A stretch of 64,000 bases of DNA. It comes from Neurospora tetrasperma FGSC 2508 (Eukaryota > Ascomycota > Sordariomycetes > Sordariales > Sordariaceae). Position numbers and translations under genes: made by a program. The notes beneath the pieces are model-generated. The model did no database searches. It was not told the origin of the DNA and worked only from the letters and a program-made list of their open reading frames with translations. Location of the stretch: the NCBI RefSeq assembly GCF_000213175.1, contig NW_009799103.1:3372816-3436815 (forward strand). Reading direction: 5' to 3'. Shown piece by piece: positions 1 through 12,200 of the stretch (positions within the stretch are counted from its first letter, which is position 1; every line of letters starts with the position of its first letter).

Positions 1-1227
1 TGTCAAAAGGGGTCGTTGACTTGAAGATGCCGAGCTGGCCGTCATGCGCTTTACCTTTGGGAGGCAGCTGATGCCGCTGCAGGCGATGGAGGAGGAAAAG
101 TCGGTTGCTGTGTTGTTGGTGGGAGGGATGATTCCTCCTCCGTTTTCTGTGTCTTTGTGGCCACCACCACCACCACCACCACCACCAGCAAAACTCAAAT
201 TGCTAAGCGGTAAACTTCCATTAGGTCCAGAAGAAGCCTCCAAAGAGTCAGGCATGTATCCCCTCGTAGCAATCCGTTGCGCAACAAGCGTGCCAAGCGG
301 CAAGACAATGACCACGCTCGTCTGGGTAAGCGAACCGCTCTCAAACCCACTGGCCGAGTCCAAGAACTCCAGCCCGGCAAACAAGACCGGGATCAGCATC
401 AAAATGGAGTTAGTAATAATCAAGACGTCCATGGCCTTGAGTCCCTTCATACTCGGCAAGATACTCCTGTTGGTCCACATGTGCATGACCAAGCGAATCA
501 TGAACAAAAACGTAAACCACGAAATCGACCCCGTCGTCAACGCCAAGTACAGCTTCCGCACCCAATACGAAGGCAGCGGGTCCGCATACAAGATATCCTT
601 GGCTTGAAAAATGCAGTTGGCAAAGGACATCGCCACGGTTGCCAGCGAAAGCAGACCCGAGACCAAAACGACCAAGGCCCGCCAGAGCGGTGTCCACAGC
701 TGCATCATGCTCCACGCTTGCACCATGAGCGCCGACAGCAGCAGGGCCGTAACGGGGATGCTGAGCACCGTGGCCGCCACGCTGATTTGCATGTCGCCGG
801 GGGGCACGAACTGCCAGTCGCCCGAGTACAAGACGTAGAAATCGGTCCAGTGCGAAGGGAAGAAAAGCGCCAGCAGGACGACGCGGATCAGGTTGATGCA
901 AAGTGCCAGGAGGCTGATGATGGTGGGTAAACGCTTGAAGCGGCGGCGGGGCGTCATGAGCAGCATGATGGCGAGCATGATGAAGGTGGCGCCGATTTGG
1001 GTGGCGTAGTTGATGGTGGTGGAAAGCAACATGTCGTTGAAGGCGTCGATGTAGGTGGTGGTGACATTGAGGAGTTGGCCGTGATTGTCGAACAAAAAGA
1101 GAACTTGGTTCTCGAGGTGGTCGCGGTCGGCGGGGGGGATGGGGAGGGTGAGAGTGGCGTGGGTGGAGTTGAGGGATTGGGTTATGCCGCTGAAGATGTC
1201 GGCGGGAGGGGACGAAGAGGAGGCCAT
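1..1227 (-). CDS. pre-2: STE2-type alpha-pheromone receptor (partial, 3' end outside window)
   Basis: G-protein-coupled receptor for the alpha-factor-like peptide pheromone, acting in the plasma membrane during mating. The frame opens at ATG 1227 and stays open for 409 codons to the window edge, so the C-terminus is missing. The N-terminus carries N-glycosylation sequons (NST near residue 20 and NVT near 64). Seven hydrophobic segments follow, starting with a GATFIMLAIMLLM segment and a basic RRRFKRLP loop typical of Ste2. The cytoplasmic tail contains nine consecutive glycines from a CCA/CCG repeat. Assignment to the Ste2/PRE-2 family rests on the helix pattern and loop motifs as I recognise them. 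The longest competing frames here are antisense or shifted shadows. No intron is needed in the visible part. Confidence 0.85.
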   Translation of the reverse strand, partial: MASSSSPPADIFSGITQSLNSTHATLTLPIPPADRDHLENQVLFLFDNHGQLLNVTTTYIDAFNDMLLSTTINYATQIGATFIMLAIMLLMTPRRRFKRLPTIISLLALCINLIRVVLLALFFPSHWTDFYVLYSGDWQFVPPGDMQISVAATVLSIPVTALLLSALMVQAWSMMQLWTPLWRALVVLVSGLLSLATVAMSFANCIFQAKDILYADPLPSYWVRKLYLALTTGSISWFTFLFMIRLVMHMWTNRSILPSMKGLKAMDVLIITNSILMLIPVLFAGLEFLDSASGFESGSLTQTSVVIVLPLGTLVAQRIATRGYMPDSLEASSGPNGSLPLSNLSFAGGGGGGGGGHKDTENGGGIIPPTNNTATDFSSSIACSGISCLPKVKRMTASSASSSQRPLLT

Positions 1228-2438
1228 GGTGTTGATGGGTGACCCAATGAATGGGTGGGTGCTGTGGGTTTGATGTGTGGAAGGGATTGAGAGCTGGGAA
1301 AGGTTCAGTCAGTTTGGGGACTTGGATCGTCGGCCTTGACTCTGGACATACCGTATCTACACCCCAACAGACCAAGGGGAGGGAGACGGACAGACAGACC
1401 CTTGCTGGTGGTGCTCGAGTCAAGCGAGCTTTGTATGGGTAGGTGAGTAGGTAAGAAGCTGATCAAGAACCAGAAAGCCCAATGAAAAGAAGAAGGTGTT
1501 GGTTAATTCTCCAGGTGAAAGTGCCGACGATGTTTGTTAAATGAGTGACGATCCTTCACCACAGTATCGTATCGTTGACGCCAGATTAGAGTTGATTACT
1601 ACTTTGGTTGATGAGGGAAAAGAAAAGTTCAGTAAGACAAGCTTACGATAACGACGACGACGGTATATTGGACTGGGTCTGGTGGAGGACAAGTCCAATT
1701 TCCCCTTTTTTGCGAGTTGTGGTTTTGTGGTTGTAGTCGCGGGTACCCTTCTTACAACAGAAGAAGAAGAAAGAAGAAGAAGGAGTAGCACGATTGCCCA
1801 TTCTCGACCAAAGTGTTTGACTTCCTATTCTCTAGCATCACCACGAACGGTTGGAGGCATCATAATAAGGAACCGGTAGGTACATCATATTGTTGTGCCC
1901 GGCGGCGGAAGAAATAAAGTGAGTGGGTGAGTGGGTGAGTGCACGGCAGTGGTTGGTGGGAGGGGAGGAGATAATAGGTAGCACGGGTCTGGCTGGCTAA
2001 TTGTGGGAATGTGAGTGAGACGTTAAGATGATAATATAAAGAAACGGGATGTAGTTGTATCGGTCTCTTATTGTCTGTCTTTCTCTCAGTTGGGGTGGAA
2101 ATCCTCCTCCTCATTGCAGGTGTAAACGGGGCGGGATGGGGAGGTCAATTCAATTGAGGAAGCTCAAGTTGGGAATATGAGGCCAGGAGGCGTCTTAGCA
2201 TTGTTCGCTTCCGAGAGCTTAGTATTGTTGTCCAAACACATCTGCGTGCGCGCGGGGACTTTTCTTTTCTTTTCTTTTCTGATTGCCCCAAACAACATCA
2301 TGCCATGCAAGAGAATCCCCGGGATCGCACGTGGTGACAGGTCAAAAGGGTGTGTGATGCAAGTGCGAAGTTGAGATTGAAGATTCTGGGAGAAGGTGGT
2401 ATAATATGAAGGCAGGTATGCGGATGTATGTGTTTGGG
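1228..2438. other. Intergenic, upstream of the pheromone receptor
   Basis: No supported gene. It holds the receptor's 5' leader and promoter, a GAA-rich purine tract near 1758-1784 and a TTTTC repeat at 2263-2280, then runs into the assembly gap. Confidence 0.6.
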
Positions 2439-3232
2439 NNNNNNNNNNNNNNNNNNNNNNNNNNNNNNNNNNNNNNNNNNNNNNNNNNNNNNNNNNNNNN
2501 NNNNNNNNNNNNNNNNNNNNNNNNNNNNNNNNNNNNNNNNNNNNNNNNNNNNNNNNNNNNNNNNNNNNNNNNNNNNNNNNNNNNNNNNNNNNNNNNNNNN
2601 NNNNNNNNNNNNNNNNNNNNNNNNNNNNNNNNNNNNNNNNNNNNNNNNNNNNNNNNNNNNNNNNNNNNNNNNNNNNNNNNNNNNNNNNNNNNNNNNNNNN
2701 NNNNNNNNNNNNNNNNNNNNNNNNNNNNNNNNNNNNNNNNNNNNNNNNNNNNNNNNNNNNNNNNNNNNNNNNNNNNNNNNNNNNNNNNNNNNNNNNNNNN
2801 NNNNNNNNNNNNNNNNNNNNNNNNNNNNNNNNNNNNNNNNNNNNNNNNNNNNNNNNNNNNNNNNNNNNNNNNNNNNNNNNNNNNNNNNNNNNNNNNNNNN
2901 NNNNNNNNNNNNNNNNNNNNNNNNNNNNNNNNNNNNNNNNNNNNNNNNNNNNNNNNNNNNNNNNNNNNNNNNNNNNNNNNNNNNNNNNNNNNNNNNNNNN
3001 NNNNNNNNNNNNNNNNNNNNNNNNNNNNNNNNNNNNNNNNNNNNNNNNNNNNNNNNNNNNNNNNNNNNNNNNNNNNNNNNNNNNNNNNNNNNNNNNNNNN
3101 NNNNNNNNNNNNNNNNNNNNNNNNNNNNNNNNNNNNNNNNNNNNNNNNNNNNNNNNNNNNNNNNNNNNNNNNNNNNNNNNNNNNNNNNNNNNNNNNNNNN
3201 NNNNNNNNNNNNNNNNNNNNNNNNNNNNNNNN
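2439..3232. other. Assembly gap (794 N)
   Basis: A run of 794 undetermined bases, probably a scaffold join. Open frames crossing it are artefacts. Confidence 0.99.
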
Positions 3233-3849
3233 GTTGAGATGAAATATCCGCAGTCTTGGCCATCGTGGGTCGGTCGGTTTGCGGATTTCAACACCTGAAT
3301 ATTGGCTGAGGCTGATGTTGGTGAACGTCACCGCTTTCGATATTTGGCACTTCCGTTTTTGCTGTCCTCAATTATCGTTGACTTGCCATCAGTGATGAAC
3401 CTTCCACTGTGTTGTAGGTGGTGATTGACTCAAAGAGTTTCGGACATGGACCGGTTCCTGGGGTGACGGTTCGTGGCCGAATAAGGGAACGATGGGGGAG
3501 GACTGGACCGGGGCTGCACCTCCAAGCTATTGCGTCACGGTCTCCCTAAATATACTTTCCTTTCTAGCCTTCGGGGGAAGACCCGCCGGCACCGAAGTTC
3601 TCCTTCAATGCATTATCGACGAATCGGGTCGAAAGACAGTCAATCCGGGCTCTGGTGATGATTAACCCAGATGTGATACAACCGTGGGGGAATCCCTCCA
3701 GGACCATGTCAAACCCACGCTATGCCTAGAGGTAACTAGCCTCCCTCGGCTACACTTCCGGGTACACATCCCTACCACAAGAGTCAGTCAGCATCATCTC
3801 CAAGCTACTTCCTTTTTTGTGTTGCTGATGAACATCAGTAATGGGACAC
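3233..3849. other. Intergenic, 3' of the Nit2-like gene
   Basis: No gene seen. Only frames under about 70 codons, without recognisable features. Confidence 0.6.
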
Positions 3850-4976
3850 TTACGTCCTCCTCCTCAATGGCACCTCCGCCCTAACCTTCTTCACCAGTTC
3901 AAGATCAATGGTAGCCGTCGCAATCTCAGGCTCATCCGCCTTTTCTCCCACACTAGCCACAATTCTCCCCCAAGGATCAATGATCATGCTATGGCCATAG
4001 CTGACTCGCTTCTCGTTGTGTCTACCGACCTGTGCCGCAGCAATGACATACGACTGCGTCTCGATCGCCCGAGCCCTCAACAGAACCTCCCAGTGCGCTT
4101 GCCCTGTGGGAACAGTGAATGCTGAAGGGTAGGTAATGATCTCGGCTCCCTGCCTTCGGAGAGAAATACCAATCTCCGGGAAACGTAGCTGGAGTGTAGT
4201 AGACAAGTCCAGTCAGCCACATACTAGTTTCTACCTTTTGCAGAGTAGAGTGAATTTGAGAAGTGAGGGATAAAAGGGATGAGAGAACTGACATCAAAAC
4301 AGATAGTCGACGCCACCTTGCCAAAGGCCGTCTCGAACGGCGGCTCAATCTTCATCCCGGGCTCTACGCTCTGGCTCTCCTTGAGGACTGGACCGCCCTG
4401 GATGTCCACGTCAAAGAGGTGGATCTTCTGGTACCGATGTGCAATCTCGCCCTGCTCGTTGATCCAGAGGACTGTATTCTTGATGCGCTGGGAAGAGGTC
4501 TGGCTGCTGGGTTCGTGGACGCCGACGTGGATCGGCAGCTTAAAACGGCGAGCCTCTTCTTGAAGACCTAGGACAAACTCACTTTCTTGCACGGGCTTGA
4601 CGAGGCTGAGGCTCTCTTCGGCGGATGAGGAGATGTAGTCTGTTGCCTCGGGGAGGAAGAGGGCCTAGCGGTGCTGTTGTGGTCAGGATATGGACATATG
4701 GCGTCGGACAGTCTGGAGTATCTGATGCACCACCTCCATCTTCATCAGACAAATAGATGACTGACTGACCTTTGCACCAGCTTGGACTGCTTTCTTGACC
4801 AGAATCTGGCATTGGCGAAGGTTGTTGGCCATGCTGGCCGTTGACGTCAACTGACCAACCGCCTGATCTCTTATCATGTCAGCATGGAACCCAGGCTGGT
4901 TATCGACACGTTATCGTCGTGATCGTCGTGCCGAACAAAGGTTGCCGGAGAAATAAAAACATACGACAAGAGCCAT
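3850..4976 (-). CDS. Nit2-like carbon-nitrogen hydrolase (omega-amidase family)
   Basis: Four exons: 4976-4965, 4862-4770, 4664-4293 and 4188-3850, giving 271 residues. All three introns have GT..AG borders and keep frame. The product belongs to the nitrilase superfamily, Nit1/Nit2 branch, whose members hydrolyse amides such as deaminated glutathione or alpha-ketoglutaramate in the cytosol or mitochondria. The Glu-Lys-Cys triad is visible: Glu41 in FLPEA, Lys115 in YQKIHLFD and Cys157 in ICFDLRFPE, the last motif being rebuilt exactly across intron 3. Length fits the family (about 270-310). The first exon codes only four residues (MALV), so the start is less certain than the rest. The exact substrate cannot be read from the sequence. 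Confidence 0.88.
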
Positions 4977-5302
4977 TGTGATGATCTTAATGCACTTTCG
5001 ACTGGATTACAAGCAGAACTAAAGGATTTGGATGGTTGCGCAGGCAGATAAAGAGGAGTGTCGTCAATGAGTCTCTTGGCTGATTGTTGTTGTTGCTGCG
5101 GGGTTTGTTCGACGCTATCGCGAGTGCCACAGTAGCAACCTATCGATGGCGTGTTCCAGTGGAGTGGTGAATGGTAACTGTACTAACAATTTCAACCCTA
5201 ACCCTGCCTCCAACAACCACGCCGAGAATATCCAAACTCGCCACCAAAATCAGAAAAAAATACCGGAAACCCAAAAAATATCAAACATCGATATGGTGAA
5301 CT
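4977..5302. other. Intergenic between Nit2-like gene and tRNA-Arg
   Basis: No gene seen. It should hold the promoter of the leftward amidase gene. A short 63-codon frame runs into the tRNA and is not credible. Confidence 0.6.
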
Positions 5303-5374
5303 CGATCCACCCAGGGGTCGAACCTGGAACCTCCTGATTCGTAGTCAGACGCTCTGCCATTGAGCCAGCGGACC
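5303..5374 (-). tRNA. tRNA-Arg (anticodon ACG)
   Basis: A 72-base cloverleaf without intron. The acceptor stem pairs GGTCCGC with GTGGATC (two G-U pairs). The anticodon loop is CTACGAA, giving ACG, read as inosine for CGN arginine codons. The T-arm is CCAGG-TTCGACC-CCTGG and the discriminator base is G. CCA is not encoded, as expected for a nuclear eukaryotic tRNA. Confidence 0.95.
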
Positions 5375-5449
5375 TTGTTGATATTATTAGTAAAGGAAAT
5401 GGCACTAAAATAGGCGCACTCCTTCACACAGCATTCCGCAAGTCACTAT

Positions 5450-6852
5450 CTACTTCAACACGCCAACCTCCTTCCATGCATCTATGACCGCCTGAACGTC
5501 GTCCTGCCCAATAGTTTTGTCCTTCAACAAATTCTTGGCAGCTATAACTGTGATAGTAGCCCAGCCAGTGATTTCGCACTTCGATCTTCCCAACGCGCGC
5601 AGTTTCTGCAGCGCAGTATACCAGATTTTGCCCGGTTTCTCCCAAGTTTTGGAATCTTTCCGCATCGCCTTTGCAACAAGGTAAAAAGCCTTGTTCATGA
5701 TGCCCATATTGACATAGATGCTCTTCACATCTCTCTTGTCCTTCATCATACTGCTCATATGATCTACTTGGGAATCCTTAATCCCTAGATCCTCAATATC
5801 ATACGCTGTCCCCGGCGCCTTGACGGACCTCAGCGCAAACCCTTGCAAATCCTTAAACTGCTCAGCAACAAGGTCTTCTCCTACCAGCCAGTCCGCATCG
5901 TCAACAGTCTGATTCTTATGCCACTGCTCGCACATCATCCCAAACACATCAGCAAGGTGCTCATGCAGCGACCCGCTCTCCTCCGTCGTTTCCAGCTTCA
6001 AGAGCGAGTGCACCATGCCATGCGTCATCTCGTGCGCTACAATCTCCAAGCTGCCGACAAAATTACCGAAGCAGCCCCCATACCACTTGGTCGGCTGGTT
6101 GTTCTTCCAAGGATCCGTATCCCATCCGTCCCCAAAAATGAGGCCGGGGACGGAGCCTTCGTCCTTCTCGTCGCGCTCATGCCACCAGGCATTGGGGAAG
6201 TAGAAGTCGTAGTGGACTATGCCGACAAGGGGAATACCCTCGCCCAAGATGGCGTGGTTGCCAAACACTTCACGGTAAAAGTCGCGCACGATGCCCATGT
6301 GGTCGTAGCATTGGTTGACTGCTGGGTCACCTTGGCGCTCGAGGGCGGGTTCACCTTCGCATCGCATCAAGACTCCTGGGAAGCTCCAGGGGTGCTTGCT
6401 GAATTGGAGGTCAAAGACGCAACGGGATTGCTCGATTGGTATCGAGGCAGGGAACTTGAGGTCATCTCGTGGGATGCGGATCGTCTCGCTGAGCGTGTTC
6501 TGACGGAGTGTTAGTCCCATTTTTGATGCTGTTTACAGGACACAAAAGGAAGACGTACCTCATAACCATCTCTTACCGCCTTGGTGGGAGTATAGGCCTC
6601 CTCAACAGGCTCTTGTACTTTTTGTGTTTGAATCTCATCGAAACTTTCTATGACAAGCTCATTCGATACCGCAAAGAGTCTCAAGTCCTCGTTTTCGGAG
6701 CCCTCGTTGCGCCAAGAGTTGGCTACTCTGTAGCTTGCATTGGCCTGCAAGTTGCTCTTCTTTGGCTCTTCTACCTTGTTCGCAACGGTATTGCTGTTTG
6801 TGGTGGGTGTGAAGATATGATCTGGTATGAAGAAGCATAGCGGTTGGGCCAT
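5450..6852 (-). CDS. M4 (thermolysin-family) metallopeptidase, protealysin-like
   Basis: Two exons, 6852-6559 and 6499-5450, separated by a 59-base intron; 447 residues. The product is a zinc endopeptidase of family M4. The HEMTH zinc motif is at residues 254-258, the third ligand Glu278 sits in SGSLHEHLADVFG exactly 20 residues after the second His, and the transition-state His345 follows Asp in QVDHMS. GIMNKAFYLVA near the C-terminus matches the M4 helical domain. There is no signal peptide. Instead the N-terminus reads MAQPLCFFIPDHIF, resembling the short propeptide of protealysin-type M4 enzymes rather than the long FTP propeptide. Family M4 is mainly bacterial, so transfer into fungi is plausible but unproven here. 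The intron shows it has been settled in a eukaryotic genome. Confidence 0.88.
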
Positions 6853-7731
6853 TTCAGCGACAGATGATGGTCAATGACTTGCAAGAGACTATATGTCTTG
6901 AAGGGATCGTCAAAAGTGAACAGAAAATGTGTTGCGAATGGGGAGGGGGGAAGGGGACTGGCGTCTTCTTCAACATCTCTTGACATGCCATACAGTGAAG
7001 CGCCAGAGTCGAACGGCGAGAACCGTCTTTGACTGCAAATAGCATAATCTTCATGCTCTTGGACCCTCGAAACATTACTCCAATAAAGACTGAAGAACTG
7101 AGGCCGCATGTGATATCCAGACTATTGATGGGAATGGCGCTAGTTGGTAGGCTGTACTGTCCTAGTGCCCAGCTGAAAGACCACCAATGCAAGGGTATGC
7201 GTGCCAATCTGGGGAACCACGCACCAAGCTAGCATGCAAATGCCAGCCACGTGAAGAAAGTCAACGGTCTGGACCGCCAGGCACTTCAGCTCCCGGCGCT
7301 ATCTCCGGGTTCGATGGCCAGATGCAAAGCCTACTGCAACCTCAACGGCGGTTGCTATGGCCTTCGTTTGCCAAGCTGATTGGGAAATGCATTGGACTCT
7401 TGCTTCTTCATTGACAGACTATCGATGCTTTGCTGGGCTGAGCTTTCTTTGGCGATAGCTGAAGGACGGATGAGGAAAAGCCAACATCAAAGCCGAAGCT
7501 GAGCATGCGAATCGAACCATAGAGGTGCCCAAGGCACACGGAGCGGATTATGTGCCCAAGTTGAGGCAGCCCAAGATGTAGATGATGGATGAATGATAGT
7601 CTGTGGATGAGTATAAAGACTGTCATGTCCCAGTCAGTCCCTGTGGTATCAAGACATCAAACTCATCACAGCCCTCAAAGAAACCTCAAGCACATCCCAC
7701 CAGCCAACTCTTTTCCCATCCTTCAATCACC
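6853..7731. other. Divergent promoter region
   Basis: Gap between two genes pointing away from each other (M4 peptidase and the papain-like-fold gene). Only short unsupported frames are seen. Confidence 0.6.
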
Positions 7732-8489
7732 ATGGGCCGCCATTTCCCCAACGTCAACCGTGTTCCAGCCGGTGAGCCCAACATCAACGATGCGCCTCGC
7801 AAGGTTTACATCGCCTCCCGCTTCGTCGGCGGCAAGCTCGGTGCTTGGACTCTGGGACTCATTGCCGACATCATCAGCAGCGGCCACTATCTTGGTTCGA
7901 TGCCCAGCCCCAACTACCACTGGTGCGTACTAGTTGGTGACTACTACCATCAGCTTCAAGCCACCAAGCAGGACGGCAAGCACTGGAACTGGTACGACAA
8001 CAATGTCAAGGACTGGACCGACAAGTGGGAGCTGTATGAGGTTGGTGAGACCAGGTTCAATGACAATGCCATTGCTTCGGCTGGTACGTGTACTCCCATA
8101 TGAGCGTCTTCTCCGCCGAATGCTAACTGTGGCCGCTATCAGGCATCGAAGCCATCCAGGACATGGACGAGGTCTACAAGCTGGTTGACAACAATTGCCA
8201 AAAGTTCACGCTCAAGCTCCTCGACCTCATCTGCGCCGATGGCCGTAAAAAGGTGTACACCAGCTACTCTCGTCACAAGCTCAAGGCCGGCTTCATCCCT
8301 GGCGAGCTGCTTGATGAGAGTAAACCGGAAGAGAAGGTCGAGGTTGAGGTGGCCTTTGTTGAGGACGGTGTGGCACACATCGAGCTCTTGGACAGGGCCT
8401 TTGAGCTCATGGACGAGAAGACGCCAACGCTCGCCGAGGATGAAACGGTCAAAGAGATTGAAAAGGAGAAGGACGCCGAGAAGAAGTAG
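7732..8489 (+). CDS. Hypothetical protein, possible permuted papain-like (PPPDE/NlpC-type) fold
   Basis: Two exons, 7732-8083 and 8143-8489 (59-base intron, phase 1), giving 232 residues. The central part has the spacing of a papain-like thiol-hydrolase fold: His63 in NYHWCVLVGDYYHQLQ followed by NNCQKFTLKLL with Cys136, the His-before-Cys order of permuted members such as PPPDE or YiiX-like proteins. The C-terminus is acidic and lysine-rich (EIEKEKDAEKK). There is no signal peptide. Small proteins with an HW..LVG and NCQ.F pattern are widespread in filamentous fungi and mostly uncharacterised. The fold assignment is inference from motif spacing; enzymatic activity is not established. Confidence 0.7.
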
Positions 8490-9205
8490 TAATGAGGAAG
8501 AGCGAATGGGCTGAAGACACCCGGAATAGGACGGAATGGTACAGTGGGTAGTTACCTCTAGGTAATAATGAATGAATCAAAGTGACAGTTTTCAGATCGG
8601 GACCGAAAGCCCGTACGGTAGTTTCCAATGCCCATGCAAGTTCAGAGGCGATCAGAGTTGCAGGTAGACTTGTAGAGTGTTGGCTTCCTCCGATGGAGAA
8701 AAATTGAAGCGTGGAGTTGGCGAGGTGATGACAAAAGGCCGGGTATTGCCTTGTCACACAAACTGATGAATTGGAAAGAAGCAAAAGGGGTGGGAAATAC
8801 ATTGAGTCCGCTGTCAGCGGCCGTCTTGTTCTTTCCCTTCAGAAGCTCAAGTTTGTCGGAAGTGAGGGTGTCAAAGGAGGAGGGTGCCGCCTATGAAGGT
8901 TGGTAGACCCAGTGGACTTGATGGGTGGAAAAGAGCACTTTCCGCGGGACCGTTGAGAAGTCAAACGCAACCAAGTGGAAGGACAGGACCTTCACCTTGA
9001 TAGTATTCTGGTAATCCGGATCCAATTAAGATCCATTTCACATCCACCTCATCCACCTCATCACTCGAGGTCCCCTCCATTGCGGCGAGTTTGGCATCCC
9101 CCTATCGGTGACAGCTCGAGTCGGCATTATACGACTGTACTGGTGGTATTTGGTCCTCCGACCCCAACATTCCCTTCCGGAGGTCTTTCTTCCCCTGTCC
9201 CTTCA
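8490..9205. other. Intergenic and leader of the low-complexity protein gene
   Basis: No separate gene. The reading frame of the next gene is open upstream to an ATG at 8975, which would add 77 residues. The ATG at 9206 is preferred because the added segment is proline/serine-rich and unstructured, so the choice is weak. Confidence 0.5.
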
Positions 9206-12200
9206 ATGCCCAACTCAGGTTCAGATCAATCTCCCACAATGGCCGCCGGTGGGGAAGAGCCAGGCTCACCGGCCCAGACCGACTTTACCGACGCACAACT
9301 CAAGCCGGCTCCTCTCCGCCTGACGAGGAAGAGTAACTCGAGCGGCGGCCAGAGTGATAATAGCCTATTTCGAGGCAACTCATCGGCCACCTCGGGCAGA
9401 ACCCCCAACAGTACCAAACGAAACAACGGGGAAAGCCTCAACACCATCATGCACAGAGCTGCAACCCCTTCCACATACCGAACGGCTCCTAACCAAACAT
9501 CACCCAAGCTCGCCTCTCTGGTATCCAAGTTTGAGATACTGGATGTTATGGGTACTTCTGACGCCAGAGCCTTGCAGCTTCCATCTCCAGACAAAGGCCA
9601 AAGGCCACCCGCGGTCCCAACGCCAACACCAGATGACGCAGAGTTACAACATGCTACACCGCGTCAAGGCCATCATCTGATCGAAAAACAGTCAAGCCAG
9701 AAACACGTCAATATCTCCCTACCAAGGTCGTCCCAGGCTCACCGAGGAGCTCGTTCCAAGGAAGTGGCTTCTGATGTCAAAGTCCCCATTACCAACGGAC
9801 CTCAACATTGGGATCCGAGTAATGTTGCAGCGAGGCGAAAGCTCTTTGAGTCAGGAAGCACTGGTATGTTACTGTCCCATCAACTGTTGCATAAGTCCTT
9901 GATCGGAATCAAAGCTGACGGTTGTAGTGCCTCGGCCTTTTGATAGCCCAATTGCCACCCCGGTCGTCACCCGTACAGTTGCACGTGTCCCTTCTCAGGG
10001 TGAACAGAGGCGAGAATCCGAGATCGTCAATCCTGATCAGCCCTTCACGGTCTCGGCGCGGCGACCCGTTGCTGCCAAAGTCTCGGCTCCTGTTCTATCC
10101 TCTCAACAGTCGGCAACAGACGGCGTGAAACCCGAGAGGGAAAGAAGGAAGAGTGTTGCTGCCCTTCGCATGTCTTTTGAGCACTCATCTCTTCCCGATC
10201 TTCGACCAGAAACGCCAAGCTCTACCCAGCGGCGGTTCCGCCGTACTCTCACCCAAGGCCTATCGACAGCCACAGAAGTCCCAACACCAATGACACCCAG
10301 GCGAGAGTCAAAGGATCCCATTACACCGACGAGGGTCAAAACCCTTCGTTCTTCAGAGGATTTTGCTCAGACGAATCCTCACCCAGGACAGGCGGCAAAC
10401 CAACCAATCCATAGAGTCGACAACAATGCCTCATCGAGCCTAAAGCAGACACAGCTTCACAGCACAGCCTCTCGTCTTGTTGGGTCGCATGATGGCAACG
10501 TTTCTGATGCTGTGGTGGACTCGCGGAGGCCCGTCAACCGAAAGAACAGCGACACCCCAACCAGGACATCAGCGCACACGTCCACACGCCGCCCCAGCTC
10601 CCAGCATCACTTGCTCCTTTCACGCACCCTCTCCGTTAAGGTTACTACCGGTCCCCAAACCACAGTAACCCTTCAACAACCGTGGGCGAGTCACTCGGCT
10701 TCAGGGCCCCTGCCCCTCACCACCTCCCACAGCCACGGCCATTTAGACCAGAGCAAGCCCAAGTCAGGCAGTTCCAGTGAAACTTCGACATCAGCACCAC
10801 TCGCCCCTGCGAACAGAGTCAAGGATCTGCAGAGAGTGTTTGACAACAACCCCGCGGGCCCAGGCTCAGCACCCTTCCTGCCCTTCATCCAAAAGCGCAG
10901 GGCGCAGACATTGACCCTCGGGGTTCCCATGAAGGCCAACCCTAGTGCACCCATCATGGTATCGACCACCGTGGCCGTGACAACTCGAAAGGCATCCCGT
11001 CGCTCGTATCAGCAACAACAACAGCAGCAGCAGCAACAGAGCTCAGATGTGATTCCCGAAACTGCCAGCTCAACTGCCTCGAGCGTGGTACGCACACGCA
11101 AGCGGAGCAAGACTCTACCGTCATCACTCGGTGGGTACCGGCGTAAGACCTCGGGCCCAGCTGCTGGTACTGGCCTCACCAGCTACTTCCAGCGTAGGAA
11201 GATCAAGAAGCAGCAGAAGCAGGACATGAAAAGAATAGCGACTGGAGAAGATTCACCCGTCAAGGAGCGTATTAGTCTCTTCGAGCAGCTCGGCGGCGGC
11301 GGCGGCGGCGGCGGCCCCACCCACGGTCACTCGAAAAACGGTCGGAACGGATGTGGTAGCATAGTAAGCCTGCCACTGTCAATGCACAGTAAGCGGAAGT
11401 CATCGGAGACCGATAGTTCTTCTCAATCCCTCAACGATGGTTCATCTCGAGATACGCATTTGGCTGCCTTTAGCCGGAAGGGCCATGGAAGTTCATCTTC
11501 TGGGAGCAGGGTGGTGAGGGTGCTGTCGTTTGGCACGAGCAGGAATCGGGACAACGGCAACCGCGGCAGCAGAAATGGTAAGGCGCTTCGGGCTGCGGGG
11601 CGGAAGATCAGTAATGCCGTGTCGATGTCGATGTCGATGTCCAAGAGGAAGGATAGCGGGGGCGCGGGCACGAGCGGCGGCGAGGGGAAGGGGAAGGGTA
11701 AGCTCAAAAGCAGTAACGGATCCAAGGCGCAGCCACTCGTCATGAGTTCGACAAACAAGGAGACGGGCGAGTCGACGTTTTTTGTAAAAGGCGTGTTGTG
11801 GAAGGTATCGGGCTCGCACGGGGATCTTGACCTCAATGTTGCGGTGGCAGACGGCCAAAGCAGTCCGGAGGGAGAGAAGCGCAAGCGTGGTGAGTCAACC
11901 ACAGAAACTATCACCACATCGTTCCCGAGCACAAGGGTGTCTGCCTCTGGGTCCGGATCTGGATCGTCGGGGTCGGCGGGGGCTATTGCTCGGCACCCTG
12001 TTTTGCAGCAATGGCCGCATCTGGACAAGGTCAATCAAACGGTGCCACACCGCCATGACTCCAAACACCACGGGTCGATGTCCCTTGAGGATGGCAGTTT
12101 AGCCCCGGAATGGTCTCGAGACCAAGAAGATGATGATCCCTTTCTTCAGCCGACCCAACCACCTGCAGTTGTCAGAGGCAGCAGCAGCAAGATCACGAAG

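Noticed and set aside
277-930. 217-codon plus-strand frame
   Set aside because: Antisense to the pheromone receptor, basic and repetitive composition.
2164-3331. Long frames across the N run
   Set aside because: Undetermined bases read as open codons; no real sequence.
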